From: Selaginella moellendorffii
Taxonomy: Eukaryota > Streptophyta > Lycopodiopsida > Selaginellales > Selaginellaceae
Assembly (NCBI RefSeq): GCF_000143415.4
Contig: NW_003314284.1
Coordinates: 1,931,715 to 1,995,714 of the forward strand
Direction of reading: 5' to 3'
Length of the DNA: 64,000 nucleotides
Part shown: positions 42,881 through 54,599 of the stretch, piece after piece
Position numbering within the stretch: the first letter of the stretch is position 1
Layout of the letters: each line of letters opens with the position of its first letter
Program-made: the position numbers and the translations under genes
Notes under the pieces: model-generated
Told to the model about the DNA's origin: nothing
Databases searched by the model: none
The model's input: only the letters and a program-made list of their open reading frames with translations

Positions 42881-43560
42881 CTTTTTTTTCCAATTGGTTA
42901 AAGGTTTTGAAATATTTAGGATTAAGCATCCTTGGGTTTGAATAGTACTGTGTTGGAAAGTGTAAATTCAAGAGCTTACATTTGGTATCAGAAAAGTCTT
43001 GAGTCTAGCTTTGTTGATTGGCTAAAGAAATTACACCACAATTCTATTAATTGGCTAAAGGAATGGCAAGTTTAATTTGCTTTGACTTGGCTTGACTTGA
43101 GGGGTAGTGTGTCAAGAAAGTTATAGCCCTCAACTTGGCTAGGGGAATGGCAAGTCCAATTTGCTTTGACTAGGTTTGATTTAGGGGGTAGGGTGTTAAG
43201 AAAGTGAGAGTCTCATGAGAGTTGTGGCTTTTAACTTAGCTAGGGGAATGGTAAGTTAAATTTGCTCTAGTTGGGCTCGACCCAAGGGGTAGGATGTCAA
43301 GAGAGCTATGGCTCTCAGCTTCTATTCATGAGGGCGTGAATTTACATGAAAGCATGATAGATTATAAACAACTAAAAAGGACAACTCATGAATTTAAATA
43401 TAAAGGGAAAAGGCCCATGAACAAGAGTGCACCCCTTTTCCAATTAGTTAAAGGTTTTAGAATATTTAGGGTTAAGTGTTTTTATGTTTGAATAGTACTG
43501 TGTTGGGTGACCTCTTGGGAATTCCAAATTCATGAGCTTACACTAAGAAGTCTGAAGTAA
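42880..43560 (+). repeat. Second LTR family ('LTR-B') fragments with tandem repeats
   Basis: Two stretches share TTTGAATAGTACTGTGTTGG and end GAGCTTACA (near 42,980 and 43,543). The first is followed by TTTGGTATCAGAA, a primer-binding-site-like sequence, so these are LTR ends. Between them three tandem units of about 85-100 bases begin TTGGCTAGGGGAATGGCAAG or close (about 43,043, 43,134 and 43,235) and contain TCAAGA..GT..TAGCCCTCA-like sequence. A third LTR-B end lies at 52,615-52,720. Confidence 0.6.
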
Positions 43561-44289
43561 TAATGATATATTCATTACTAACAGTCAACTGTGGAAAAAG
43601 CCCATTATATCAAATGCCACCCACTCAAATGGATAGGAAACATGTCCTATCACTAGCTAATAAAAAAATATATACAACTTTTCAATCACATGTTAATATC
43701 CTATATTTCTATCTAGAATAAGAGAACTATAATAAGCATGGAAAAAACATGGAATAAATATAAAAGGCACCACTAACCGTAAATGATCATTAAAATCACT
43801 CCCCACAAAATAAAAATGTCATCCTCAAAGCAATATTCAGAATGTAAATTACTCTACATTTAAGGAATAAGTTGAGTAGGCTAAAGTAGATAAGAACCAA
43901 TTGAGAGTATGTGAATACATTTATAGCCAAAAGGATTCTTATCATAGATATAGGTGCTATAGATGTGTTCTATACCTTAAAATCAAACTTGCAAACCTAG
44001 GCTCGAGGCGAGGTGATACGTTGAAATTTGACCAATTACAAGGAAGCATTGGATGTAACTATTAAGGTGCATTTTAATAATAACTTGTGAAAAGGGAACA
44101 CAATGAGGTCGAGGTCCATGTTTAACAAAGGAGCCAAACCATGACAAAAAAAATTTTAGGAAAAGTTTCTTTAAGAATGAGCCTTCATGGTTCCAAAAAG
44201 TTAGACCCAATGGCTAATGAGCAAATACATGGGGGAGTTAGTTAAAAAAGAACAAATCCATTGATAAGAAGACTAAGTCCATTAGTAGT
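43561..44289. other. AT-rich decayed repeat DNA
   Basis: No gene seen. The plus-strand sequence around 43,980-44,280 leads into the gag relic below and probably is its upstream part, but stop codons interrupt it everywhere. Confidence 0.4.
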
Positions 44290-44550
44290 GTGGGAAATAA
44301 CACATGTTACAACTACAGTGAAGTGGAACACTTCTCGAGAGAATGTCTTTACCCGAAAAAGGCCAGAGTCAATATAACTATTATGTCAGGTGAAGTCAAA
44401 ATTGAAGCACATAATCTAGTCTTTAGTGCAAAGTTACTCATCACAAGAGCAACTTTGACAGAAAGTCATTTGCAATATTTATTACTCCTCCCAAGGAAGC
44501 TCAAAGGTAACTTTATTAAAATCCTTATTAACACAGGTGATCTTTAGTTA
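44290..44550 (+). pseudogene. Decayed gypsy gag zinc-knuckle and protease fragment
   Basis: The frame at 44,290 reads NNTCYNYSEVEHFSRECLYP, which is a CCHC zinc knuckle (C-x2-C-x4-H-x4-C) with the second Cys mutated to Tyr. About 60 residues later comes ILINTGDL, a damaged retroviral-type protease LIDTGAS motif. The order nucleocapsid then protease is as in Ty3/gypsy polyproteins. Not functional. Confidence 0.65.
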
Positions 44551-44654
44551 CAAGTTTACCTCCATTCCTTCATTTAGTGGCCCAAAGTCCTAAAATTTGG
44601 ATTCCGCTCTATTGTCCTTAGACATGTGGCATATTGCTATCGGGGGGTGGTTAT

Positions 44655-45370
44655 ATATATATAGTAGGGATTATAGGTAAGTAAGTATAAGTGATTAATA
44701 TTTCCATTCTACTTTAGTCACTCAACCACACCTTCGACCATTTAAATAAATCTCACTCACCACATCCATAAATTCTATTCCAGACTTGGGGATTTACTAG
44801 CCCCGTAAATGGCATCTATGCCACTTAGCATTTGCACTTGGTCCAAGTGCTCCACATGTCTAATCCCATAATCGACACTCAAAGGTACTATTAACATATC
44901 AGCCTGTTATGTTAAAGCTATACTCATTCACCTTTATCACACTGGTGGTTTAACACCACTTGCATCATAGAAAAGGAGTACTCCTCTTGTGTGGTAACCA
45001 AAGATACGGTCATATGGCAAGGAAGTCTCAAAGGTCAATAGGATGTAAGTTGGGCCTTCGAACCTTAACTTAGTGGCAATGTTAGCAAACACGGGTGTGG
45101 ACAAAAAAGGATTTAATGAGGACTGAAAAAGAGACATTGGGGAAAGTTGTTCCCTATATCTACCCATCTCTCAAAGACTAGGCCATCTATCCATAAGTGA
45201 TCATCCTAGATCCACTCTTTAACATCCTTAAGATGCCTCCCCACCTTCCGCCCTTAAATGCCCTAACCATGTGGCTAAAGTAAGGTTCTAATAAACCACA
45301 CCAGTATCCAAGTAGATAATGCCATCTTGGGAGCATCAACCATTCAATCTCTTGTGGGAGTTGGGATTCT
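44655..45370 (-). repeat. Diverged LTR-A copy (C1) with an internal inversion
   Basis: Begins with TATATATATA...TAGGGATTATAGG and the LTR-A end in reverse (CCATTCTACTTTAGTCACT). The rest follows LTR-A in minus orientation, except for about 44,965-45,155. That segment reads in the plus orientation (AGTACTCCTCTTGTG, GGCAAGGAAGTCTCA, then TTGTTCCCTATATCT), and the minus order resumes at CCCATCTCTCAAAGACT. It is therefore a 190-base internal inversion. Confidence 0.65.
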
Positions 45371-45727
45371 ATATATATATTAGGGATAATGGGTAAGTAG
45401 GTATAAGTGATTAATTTTTCCATTCTACTTTAGTCACTCAACCACACCTCCGACTATTTGAAGGAGTCTCACTCACCACCTCCATAAATTCTATTCCAGA
45501 CTTGGGAATTTACTAACCCCGTAAATAGCATTTATGCCACTTAGCATTTGCACTTGGTCCAAGTGCTCCACATGTCTAATCCCATAATCGACACTCAAAG
45601 GTACTATTAATATATCAGCCCGTTATGTTAAAGTTATGTTCATTCACCTTTATCACACTGATGGTTTAACATCACCTACATCATAGTCCCATCTCTCAAA
45701 GACTGGGCCATCCATCTATGAGTGATC
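45371..45727 (-). repeat. Older LTR-A copy C2, first part (interrupted by element 2)
   Basis: Starts after TATATATATATTAGGGATAATGG at about 45,371; the reverse LTR-A end starts near 45,401. It runs in minus orientation up to the TGATC target site, where the deleted LTR-A element is inserted. It continues at 50,346. Confidence 0.7.
45723..45727. repeat. Target-site duplication, left (TGATC)
   Basis: TGATC directly before the reverse-oriented LTR-A end (TGTAAG) and repeated at 50,341-50,345 directly after its other end. Confidence 0.9.
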
Positions 45728-48700
45728 TGTAAGAGACTAAATTTTTCCATTCTACTTTAGTCACTTAACCGCACCTCCGACCACTTAGAGGAGTCTCATT
45801 CACAACCTTCATAAGTCCCATTCAGGACTTGGGGCTTGCTAACCCCAAGAATGGCATCCATGCCACTCAACTTTTGCACTTGGTCCAAGTGCTCCACGTG
45901 TCCAGTCCCATAATCAACACCCCAAGGTACCACCGACATATTAGCCCGTTACGCTAAGGCCATGCCCCTTTACCTTGGTCACACCGGTGGTCTAACACCA
46001 CCTGCATCACAGTCCCATCTCTCAAGGACTGGGCCATCCGTCCATGAGTGATCATTCTAGATCCACTCCTTAGCATCCTTAGGATGCCCACAGACATGGG
46101 GAATAACCTTCCCCAATATCCCTTTTCCGGTCTTCACCAAGTCCCTTTCTGCCCATGGCCATGTTCGCCAACATTGCCATTAGAGGCCCACAAGCCCGAC
46201 CACTAAGTCCCATGGTCCTCTGGGACTTCCTCACCACTCGACTGTATCTTTGGTCACTACACTAGAGGACTACTCCTCTTCCTTTCCATAGTCTGGGCCT
46301 TTGGGACAACATTTCGGAACACCGTAGCCCTACATGGGCCTCATAGGTACTCTCCCCGCCTTCCGCCTTTGGGTGCTCTAGCCATGGGCTTAGAGCGAGG
46401 TTCCGTTGAGCCACACCAAGTATCCAAGTAGGTAGTGCCACCCACACTTGGACTGGGAGCATCGGTCAGTCGATCTCCCGGGGGAACTAGAGCCGGCTTT
46501 TGAACACTTCACCAAACTACCCTGCTTGTCGGTCCGTATTCACTCTAGTCTTGGACTTCCCAGTGGTCAGTTCTTCACCCAACACTGGGTATGGCTTTCC
46601 TGGGCCAAACTGGCCTTTCCTGGCCAAATTGGCTCCACTGGGCTCCAACCCCCACACTCTCCCTACTATACTTTTGGAAACCCTCGCAGCCCCCCCCCCC
46701 CCCCCCCTGGGGGGATGATCGCTTTGGGCTTTCTCCCAACTGCCTGTATTAGTATTCGAACTCGGACTCGGATTCTGTCTCGGTCCCGGTTTCAGACTTG
46801 GACTCGATCTCGATCTCGGTCTCGGTCTCGGTCTCGATTCCATCTCGGACTCCATCTCGGACTCCATCTCAGACCCCATCTCGGACACTTCCACGTGTCA
46901 TATGTTGGTCCTTTTTGGGTCCCTTTTTAGAGCCTTGCTTTGGTTGCCTCGTGCTCACTCTTCGAGCACTTTGTTGGGAGTTCCACTCCCACTCTCGACC
47001 TTCCAAGTCGGAGCTTTTAGTCCAAACGTGTTATGCTCGTTTGGCTTTCACTTCAGCCACTACCATGTGGCGCCCTTTCCGGCCCCACTTTGGGGCCTAG
47101 GGATTTTGTGTCTCACAACCCACCACCTATATACGAAGTTCGATGTCCTTATCGAACGGTAAACCCTTTTATAAAGTAACATCCACATGTATTACTGTTT
47201 CCATCCTTGGCCCCCGACCAATATTTGTCTATGGTTTAACACCGAAGGCTCACCATGCCTTGTCCATCCCCTAAGGAGCATAGTCTCTCCAACATAGAGA
47301 CTCATTCGACCACTTGGGGTGGTTTGCTCCCTTTTATTGGTTTAGTTCTCATTAAACCCGTTAGAGACTCCCTCTTTAATTCAATTCCACTACTCATTCT
47401 TGAGTAATCTCAGATTCCATTGACATAACCTTGCACTTTGGAACTTTTAATTTTGACTTCTCAGAGTCAATTTCCTAGGTGTCTCCGACACCTTACGTTG
47501 CACATGGTGCAACTCCACTTCCCGTCCTAGGGAGTTCTTTATTTGAGGGCACCATCATGCTCTCTTCGATATCGTGCCACTCTTGGCACTAAGTTCCAGC
47601 TATCGTAATTCGTGCTAGGGTTGTCCATGGCCCTATCATTTGGCTACTTTACGACTCCATCCCTTGGAGCTTCCCCCTTCGCCAAATCGGAGCAATTGGG
47701 AACCTATCCTTGGAAACACATTGCTTTCCAATAATCTGTTAGCATCCAAGACATTAGTGTTCTTGGACTAACTTTGCCATTTGGCTTTTATCCCATGATT
47801 CCTATGGCCCTTTTCTTAGCCACTAATCTTTTGCTCCTATCCTTGATTATTGCACCATGCAACATAGGATCGTCACCTCCATTCTCGAGGTATTCTTTCA
47901 ATTCCATAGCAAAGACTTTGCTTTGCCAAGTCTAGAGGGTGTTCACCCCTAGTACGTCTCCTTAGCATTTTCTGCTATGGGCTCTATTATGGCCCAATTT
48001 TGAGACCCTCCGATGGATCTCTTATAGAGACTGCTTTCCTCGGACTTATTATGCCATCGCATTGACAGCTCATTTCCCTTAGGTGTTCCTCCCACTTAGT
48101 CACCTTGACCAAGCCACACCATCATCAATAATTCCAATCAACACTTTGAACTTGGAACTTTATCCCTTAACCTCACAAGGACCTTGTCTTTGTTTTAGCC
48201 ATAAGATCACCTAGTGATCTAACCTTAGCACCTTAACAGGTTTGCCAATACATATTAGGTCTTCCAGACCTTTAAGTTGTTCACCATGACCCTAGGGGCA
48301 TCCCCCACACTTGGCAGTGCACCCAAGCCAGCCCTTTCAGCCAAGGGTCCATAGCAACTGAGACTAAGTGTCCCCATCTCATTCACCACGACCTTGGTGC
48401 CACTTGCACTAAAGTGTTCAAGTTAGATATGCTAAGCTTTCACACTAAGCAATTCAACCATGCATCACGACTCTGAGGCATCCCTCGCTTGGCGGTGTGC
48501 CCAAACCAGTCTCCCCACTGAGAGCCCATGACCACCGAAATATGAGTGTCCTCATATTCCAAACCATCACCACGCCCTAGTGAGTTGGGACTCGAACCCA
48601 AGCACTAGAGGGTCGGGACTCGAACCCAACCTCCGTATATGCATCTACGAACGGCATCACATAGGATGCCTGGTGTGACTCCCCACGCCGATGCACCAAC

Positions 48701-50340
48701 TTATACTTAAAGCGCGCTATAGATCATCGCTTAGGAACCTAGTTCCTCCGCACTGCCAAGTTTTCTCACTTGACCAGTCTGTGATCATGCATGGACTCCT
48801 CCATGCTTGGCCCCATGGGCCACCCTTTTGAAGTTGGCTCCTTCAACTAGGGTATTCGTTCCCCTGACTTGCCAATCTCACTTAGCAAGTCATCCGACCA
48901 CTGTAACATGGTTCATGCATAAATGTGAAAGTCCTTAACTATTAACTTTCGTTCAAAGCCCTCTCTTTAAACACTCGGGAACTACTTTCCTAATCTTAAT
49001 AGCCTCGCCTCTTGGCAAGCTTCAAGACCACGCTTCTGCTGCGCCACTCTAATTTCGCGTGCTCTATAAACCATTTACACGTGGATGTCTAAGTATTTAT
49101 CTACCTAGGGGAACGTTCAAGGAACTCTGTTCCTTAGCTTGCTAAGGTCTCTCCATTTGCAAGCTTTCCAATTACCATATAGCTTAACATGGACAATCCC
49201 ATGCTTTAGACTCTCCATGGCATTCCGGTTGCTAGTAACAACATGCTTGAGCACCCATTTGATTCTCCACTCCCAACTTCCATAACCACCCTTGGTCATG
49301 CCTGTCAATTTCTATGGTTCGGTTCTATCCTTTTACTACTTGCCTTTTTGGCCCCATACATTTCCTTCGGTTATTCTCCTCCAGACTAGGAAGATAGCTT
49401 TGCGCTTTCTACCATGCCTTGGCAAGTATTCATAGGGATGAACCTACCCGACAGCTTAGGGAGTGGTTCCTCAATCCAGGTTTGCTCACCTCGTAATCCC
49501 ACACACTGGGATTACCATTGCTACTTATGGGCTTTCATATGCCCATCACTAGCCTTGCCAAAATCCCCTTTTTGGCTTTGTCCAATTTGGGTAAATAGAC
49601 TTCTCTCGTCTCCGCAACCTTGGACATTTGGATAGCACCCCTTATTCATCATTCACTAGGGACTTTGTCCCTTGGGCATTATCCATTGCCCTCATGCCAC
49701 CAAACACCACCTTCTGGTGTTCTAGAGTGTTTGGGTGTCCCAATGATGGTCTCTTTGACAATGAGCATTCCCCTTTTCGACATTGACTTACTATATCGCA
49801 ACATAAGCAATTTATCCCCCATAAGGGTATATCTAAATTCCTTATCCCAATAAGAAGTCTTAGGTAGTTGCCTTTTACCAGTTTAACGACTTATTTTGCA
49901 CCTTTTGCTTAGTTGCCTCATAGTTGTCAAGTCTTACAACTCATTGCTGGTGCTTTCACACCTCCATCATTATCTAGGTCACCATCTCGGGTCCATCTCG
50001 GACTCCATCTCAGGTCCATCTCGGACTCTATCTCGGACTCCATCTCGGACTCCATCTCGGGTCCATCTCAGACCCCATCTCAGACCCCATCTCAGACCCC
50101 ATCTCGGACACTTCCACGTGTCATGTGTTAGTCCTTTTTGGGTCCCTTTTTAGAGCCTTGCTTTGGTTGCCTCGAGCTCGCTCCTCAAGCACTTTGTTGG
50201 GAGTTCCACTCCTGCTCTCGACCTTCCAAGTCGGAGCTTTTAGTCCAAATGTGTTATGCTCGTTTGGCTTTCGCTTCGGCCACTACCATGTGGTGCCCTT
50301 TCCGGCTCCACTTTGGGGCCTAGGGATTTTGTGTCACACA
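45728..50340 (-). mobile_element. Deleted LTR-A element in reverse orientation (4,613 bp), nested in C2
   Basis: Left end TGTAAGAGACTAAATTTTTC (reverse of the LTR-A 3' end); a full reverse LTR-A runs to about 47,118 (CTAGGGATTTTGTGTCTCACA). The interior runs from the purine-tract side (ACCCACCACC, 47,119) to about 49,978, collinear and inverted relative to 40,832-37,975 of the complete element. There it jumps directly into the LTR repeats (49,983-50,105) and the LTR start (ends GTGTCACACA at 50,340). So the primer site and most of the 5' LTR are deleted. Flanked by TGATC on both sides, so the deletion is internal and came after, or with, the insertion. Confidence 0.85.
46688..46710. repeat. 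Poly-C tract in LTR-A
   Basis: An uninterrupted run of about 18 C bases before TGGGG in the reverse LTR-A copy. The complete element lacks it at the matching place, but two other copies have runs there (51,558-51,571 as G; about 53,827-53,846 as C). Confidence 0.8.
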
Positions 50341-50345
50341 TGATC
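50341..50345. repeat. Target-site duplication, right (TGATC)
   Basis: Second copy of TGATC, directly followed by the continuation of C2 (ATCCTAGATCCACTCC). Confidence 0.9.
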
Positions 50346-51065
50346 ATCCTAGATCCACTCCTTAACATCTTTAGGATGCCTATAGATATGGGGAATAGCT
50401 TTCCCCAATGTCTCTTTTTCAGTCCTCATTAAATCCTTTTTTGTCCACACCCGTGTTTGCTAATATTGCCACTAAGTTAAGGTTCGAAGGCCCAATTATT
50501 ACATCCTTTTGACCTTTGATACTTCCTTGCCATATGACTGTATCTTTGGTCACCACACAAGATGACTACTCCTCTTCCTTTCCTCAGTTTGGGACTTTGG
50601 GATAACATTTTGAAACACTACAACCCTACACAAGCCTTGTGGGTACTCTCCCCACCTTCCGCCCTTGAATGCCCTAGCCATATGGCTAAAGCAATGTTCC
50701 AATAAGCCATGCCAGTATCCAAGTAGGTAGTGCCACCTTAGGAACATCAACCATTCGATCTCTTGTGGAAGCTAAAGTCAACTTTTGAACATTTCACCAA
50801 GCCACCCCACTTGTATGTCCATATTCACTCTAACTTTGAACTCTTTAGTGGTTATATCATCACCCAATACATAGGTATAGCCTTCATGAGTTACACTAGC
50901 CTTTCCTAGCCAAATTAGTTCCACTAGAGTCCAACCTCACACTCTCCTTATTATACTTTTGGAACCCCCTGTAGCCCCCATCTCCCCTTTGGAGGATGAT
51001 TGCTTTGGGCCTTCACCTCGCAACCTATATTAGTATTCGGACTTGGATTCGGACTTGGATTCGGA
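50346..51065 (-). repeat. LTR-A copy C2, second part
   Basis: Continues C2 in minus orientation from CATCCTAGATCCACTCCTTA through GGTAGTGCCACC-like and TTATACTTTTGGAACCC sequence into the hexamer repeats (TCGGACTTGGATTCGGAC). It is then interrupted by the solo LTR at CTCGA; the last part of the repeats resumes at 52,547. Confidence 0.7.
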
Positions 51066-51070
51066 CTCGA
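51066..51070. repeat. Target-site duplication, left (CTCGA)
   Basis: CTCGA precedes the solo LTR start TGTGAGACAC and recurs at 52,542-52,546 after its end GCTTACA. Confidence 0.9.
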
Positions 51071-52541
51071 TGTGAGACACAAAATCCCTAGGCCCCAAAG
51101 TGGAGCTTGAAGGGTGCCACATGGTAGTGGCCAAAGCGAAAGCCAAACGAGCGTAACATGTTTGGACCAAAGGCTCCGACTTGAAAAGTCGACAGTGAGA
51201 GTGGAACTCACAACGAAGTGCTCGAGGAACAAGCACAAAGTGAGCAATAAGTGAGTCTCTAGAAAAGGGACCCAAGATGGATCTGAGATAGAGTCCGAGA
51301 TGGACCCGAGATGGAGTTCGAGATGGACCCAAGATGGACTCCGAGATGGACCCAAGATGGAGTCCAAAATGGACCTGAGATGGAGTCTGAGATAGAATTC
51401 GAGATAGAATCTAAGATGGACCCGGATGGAGTCCGAGATGGGGTCCAAGATTGGGACTGGGATCGAGTCCAAGTCCGAGTCCGAGTCTGAGTTTGAGTTT
51501 GAGTCCGAATACTATTACAGGCAATTGGGTGAAAGCCCAAAGCAATCATCCGCCCAGAAGGGGGGGGGGGGGCGCGCTGCGAGGGGTTCCAAAAGTATAG
51601 TAGAGAGAGTGTGGGGGGTTGAAGCCCAGTGGAGCCAATTTGGCCAAAAAAGGCCAGTTTGGCCAAGGAAGGCCATACCCAGTGTTGGGTGATGAACTGA
51701 CCACTGGGAAGTCCAAGACTAGAGTGAATACAGACCAACAAGCAAAGTAGCTTAATGAAGTGTTCAAGAGCCGGCTCTAGTTCCCTCGGGAGATCGAATG
51801 GTCGATGCTCCCAGTCCAAATGTGGGTGGCACTACCTACTTGGATGCTTGGTGGGGCTCAACAAAACCTTGCTCTAAACCCATGGCTAGAGCACCTAAAG
51901 GCAGAAGGCGGGGAGAGTACCCATAAGGCCCGTGTAGAGCCACAGTGTTCCGAAATGTTGTCCTAAAGTCCCAGATTGTGGAAAGGAAAAAGAATAGCCC
52001 TTTGGTGTGGTGACCAAGGACACAGTCACATGGTGAGGAAGTCTCAGAGGACTGTAGGACTTAGTGGTTGGGCCTGTAGGCCTGGATCCAGTGGCAGTGT
52101 TAGTGAACATAGCCATAGACAGAAAGGGACTTGGTGAAGACCGAAAAAGAGATTTTGGGGAAGGCTATTTCCCATATCTACGGGCATCTTAAGGATGCTA
52201 AGGAGTGGATCTGGGATGACCACTCATGGATGGATGGCCCAGTCTTGGAGAGACAGGATTGCAATGCAGATGGTGTTAGACCACCGATATGACCAAGGTG
52301 AATGGGTATGGCCTAACATAACAGGCTGATATGTTGATAGTACCTTGGGGTGTCAATCATGGGATCAAACACGTGGAGCACTTGGACCAAGTGCAAAGGT
52401 TGAGTGGCATGGATGCCATTTTCGGGGCAAGCAAGCCCTAAGTCCTGAATTGGACTTAAGGAGGTTATGAATGAGACTCTTTTAAGTGGTCAGAGGTATG
52501 GTTAAGTGACTAAAGTAGAATGGAAAAATTAATCGCTTACA
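51071..52541 (+). mobile_element. Solo LTR-A (1,471 bp)
   Basis: Starts TGTGAGACACAAAATCCC and ends AATCGCTTACA. Flanked by CTCGA on both sides and with no interior, so it is the product of recombination between two LTRs of one insertion. It includes shortened 12-mer repeats (51,270-51,430) and a poly-G tract at 51,558-51,571. Inserted in the hexamer repeats of C2. Confidence 0.88.
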
Positions 52542-52590
52542 CTCGAACTCAAACTCAAACTTGAACTCAGACTCAGACTTGGTCTTTAAG
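52542..52590 (-). repeat. LTR-A copy C2, last part
   Basis: CTCGAACTCAAACTCAAACT continues the hexamer repeats of C2 until GGTCTTTAAGAATG. The true LTR start of C2 is missing, so C2 is truncated here. Confidence 0.6.
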
Positions 52591-53067
52591 AATGCATCCC
52601 CTTCTTCAATCAATTAAGGGTTTTGGGATACTTATGGTTAAACATCTTGGGTTTGAATAGTACTAGGCTAGGTGACCTCCCAAAAAGCTCAAATTCAGTC
52701 ATTTATATTTGGTATTAAAGGGGTCTCAGGTCCATCTCTATTGGTTGGCTTAGAGGAATTATACCATATGTTAAAATTGACATCTAATAGATCCAATTTA
52801 CCTTTGGCTAAGCTCAACCCAAGAGATAGAGTGTCAAGAGAGCCCTCAAGTAGGGTGTTAAGAAAGCGAGGCTCTCAAGAAAGCTATGCCTATGTTGTCT
52901 TTGTTCTATGTCTAATTTAGGTAAACTTGCATGTTAAACAGTGTTAGACGGTGTCTAGCACAATTTTAGCATATTGGTAGCCCAACGCGAGGAAGAGGGC
53001 ACCCCACTGATTAAAGCAACATAGAGCTTAGGCTTAGACCCAAGCCAGATATAAAATAAGAAGCAAC
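52591..53067 (+). repeat. LTR-B fragment with primer-site-like sequence
   Basis: GGGTTTGAATAGTACTAGGC and ATTTGGTATTAAAGGGGTC near 52,648-52,720 match the LTR-B end and primer site seen at 42,940-42,990. The repeat TCAAGAGAGCCCTCAAG near 52,830-52,880 is the same leader motif as 43,060-43,320. No coding region. Confidence 0.5.
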
Positions 53068-53072
53068 ATAGC
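53068..53072. repeat. Target-site duplication, left (ATAGC)
   Basis: ATAGC before the TRIM element, repeated at 53,736-53,740. Confidence 0.88.
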
Positions 53073-53735
53073 TATAACACACCTTATCTCTCTCCCCTTA
53101 AACCAACTGGAAAAGGGGCAATTGCTTGATGAGAGAGCCCTTAGTGGCTATTTTATCCCCATTTATCCCCCAAGGTTCCAAGGATCCACGGTGACAATAT
53201 ATCTAAATCTCATCCCATGATCACATGCGCTACACTCACCCCCCCTTCAAAGATGTCAATGTATTGACTAACAACCCCTACTGAGCCAAGGGGAACCAGC
53301 ACCTCCATTTCCGCACTCAATCTACCAATCCTTCCATTGTGTAGACCAGCTATTCCATGTGAGGCAACTAGTCATCCACCCGTACCGCAGTCCCACAGTG
53401 GATACTTTCGTCCGTGGATACTCCACACAAGAAGAAGGACGTATGCATGGATGTCCAATACGTACGATTTCAAATTTAGAGGTAGGAATATACCTTGCTC
53501 AAGAGTATATTATATTTTTAAGTAGCCACTAATCAATAGGAATCAAACTTGTGCCATTTGCTCCGATACCAACTGTAGCACACCTTATCTTTCTCCCCTT
53601 AAACCAACTGGAAAAGGGGCAATTGCTTGATGAGAGAGCCCTTAGTGGTTATTTTATCCCCATTTATCCCCCAAGGTTCTAAGGATCCACGGTGATAGTA
53701 TATCCAAATCTCATCCCATGATCACATGCGCTACA
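53073..53735 (-). mobile_element. TRIM element (663 bp, two 162-bp LTRs)
   Basis: LTRs at 53,073-53,234 and 53,574-53,735 are equal in length and nearly identical (TGTAGCACACCTTATCT...ATGCGCTACA; the left copy starts TATAACACACC). Termini are inverted: TGTAGC and GCTACA. Next to the right LTR, on the minus strand, is TTGGTATCGGAGC, an initiator-Met-tRNA-like primer site, so the element reads on the minus strand. Beside the left LTR the minus strand has GAAGGGGGGGTGA, a purine tract. About 340 bases lie between the LTRs and code for nothing. Flanked by ATAGC on both sides. This is a terminal-repeat retrotransposon in miniature. Confidence 0.88.
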
Positions 53736-53740
53736 ATAGC
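53736..53740. repeat. Target-site duplication, right (ATAGC)
   Basis: Second copy of ATAGC after the TRIM right end GCGCTACA. Confidence 0.88.
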
Positions 53741-54599
53741 CTAGCAAAAACAAAATTAATGTCTCAAATGGTTGGTTATACATTCCAACCACTATCCCTA
53801 CTACACATTTGGAATCCCTCACAGTGCCCCCCCCCCCCCCCCCCCCTTGCGCATCCGACTCTTACCATAAATCATAAATAGTATATGGTTTCGAAATGGA
53901 ATTAACACATAAGGCATAATAGTGAGGGTGTTTGACAAATATAATAAACTACTATATTACGATATTAAGGCACTAGTCTCAATATTGTGGGGGTTCTTGA
54001 TACTAATAAGTGTAAGCCAATGACACAAGTTTATCAAATCAAGCCAAATATGCTTAATGAAAAACACATAAGGGTCCTACTTTATGTTTATCCGATTTAA
54101 GTATACAAATATTGACCAATTTCTCAACTAACTCAAGTGGGAACTATAAAGGGAACCAATTATACCAACCTTTTACTATCATGGTAGTAAAAAGAGAGTG
54201 TTTGTAAAGCTTAACCGACAAGTATTTTTTGATATCTAAAGTTATATTCACGACAATTAAACTCCATTTAGCTCTATTTTACATGTTAGTTTTGGCATTG
54301 AGATGTTGGAAACTCTAGGACTATTCTAATATTGTTTCATACTCCTATCCCTTTGCTTTTTAGGTTGAACACTCATGAGTCACTTTGTGCTTTCGTTACT
54401 TCACTCCTTAGCTACAAGCTTAGGAGTTTAACTTTGTTCCTTCATTTAGTGGCTTAAAGACTTAAAACTTAAATTCTAGTCTGTTGTACTTGGACATGTA
54501 AGAAGGTTTAAGTTCTAATTTGTGGTTATTTTATGGTAAATCACCATGAGATAAAGAATGAAAACCACATATGTTATAACTATTGAAAGTTTATCAAAC
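53741..54599. other. AT-rich decayed sequence with an LTR-A scrap
   Basis: A short LTR-A fragment with a poly-C tract is at about 53,795-53,870 (ACTATCCCTACTACACATTTGGAATCCCTC then about 20 Cs). The rest is AT-rich, probably the start of a gypsy pol relic. No gene. Confidence 0.45.
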
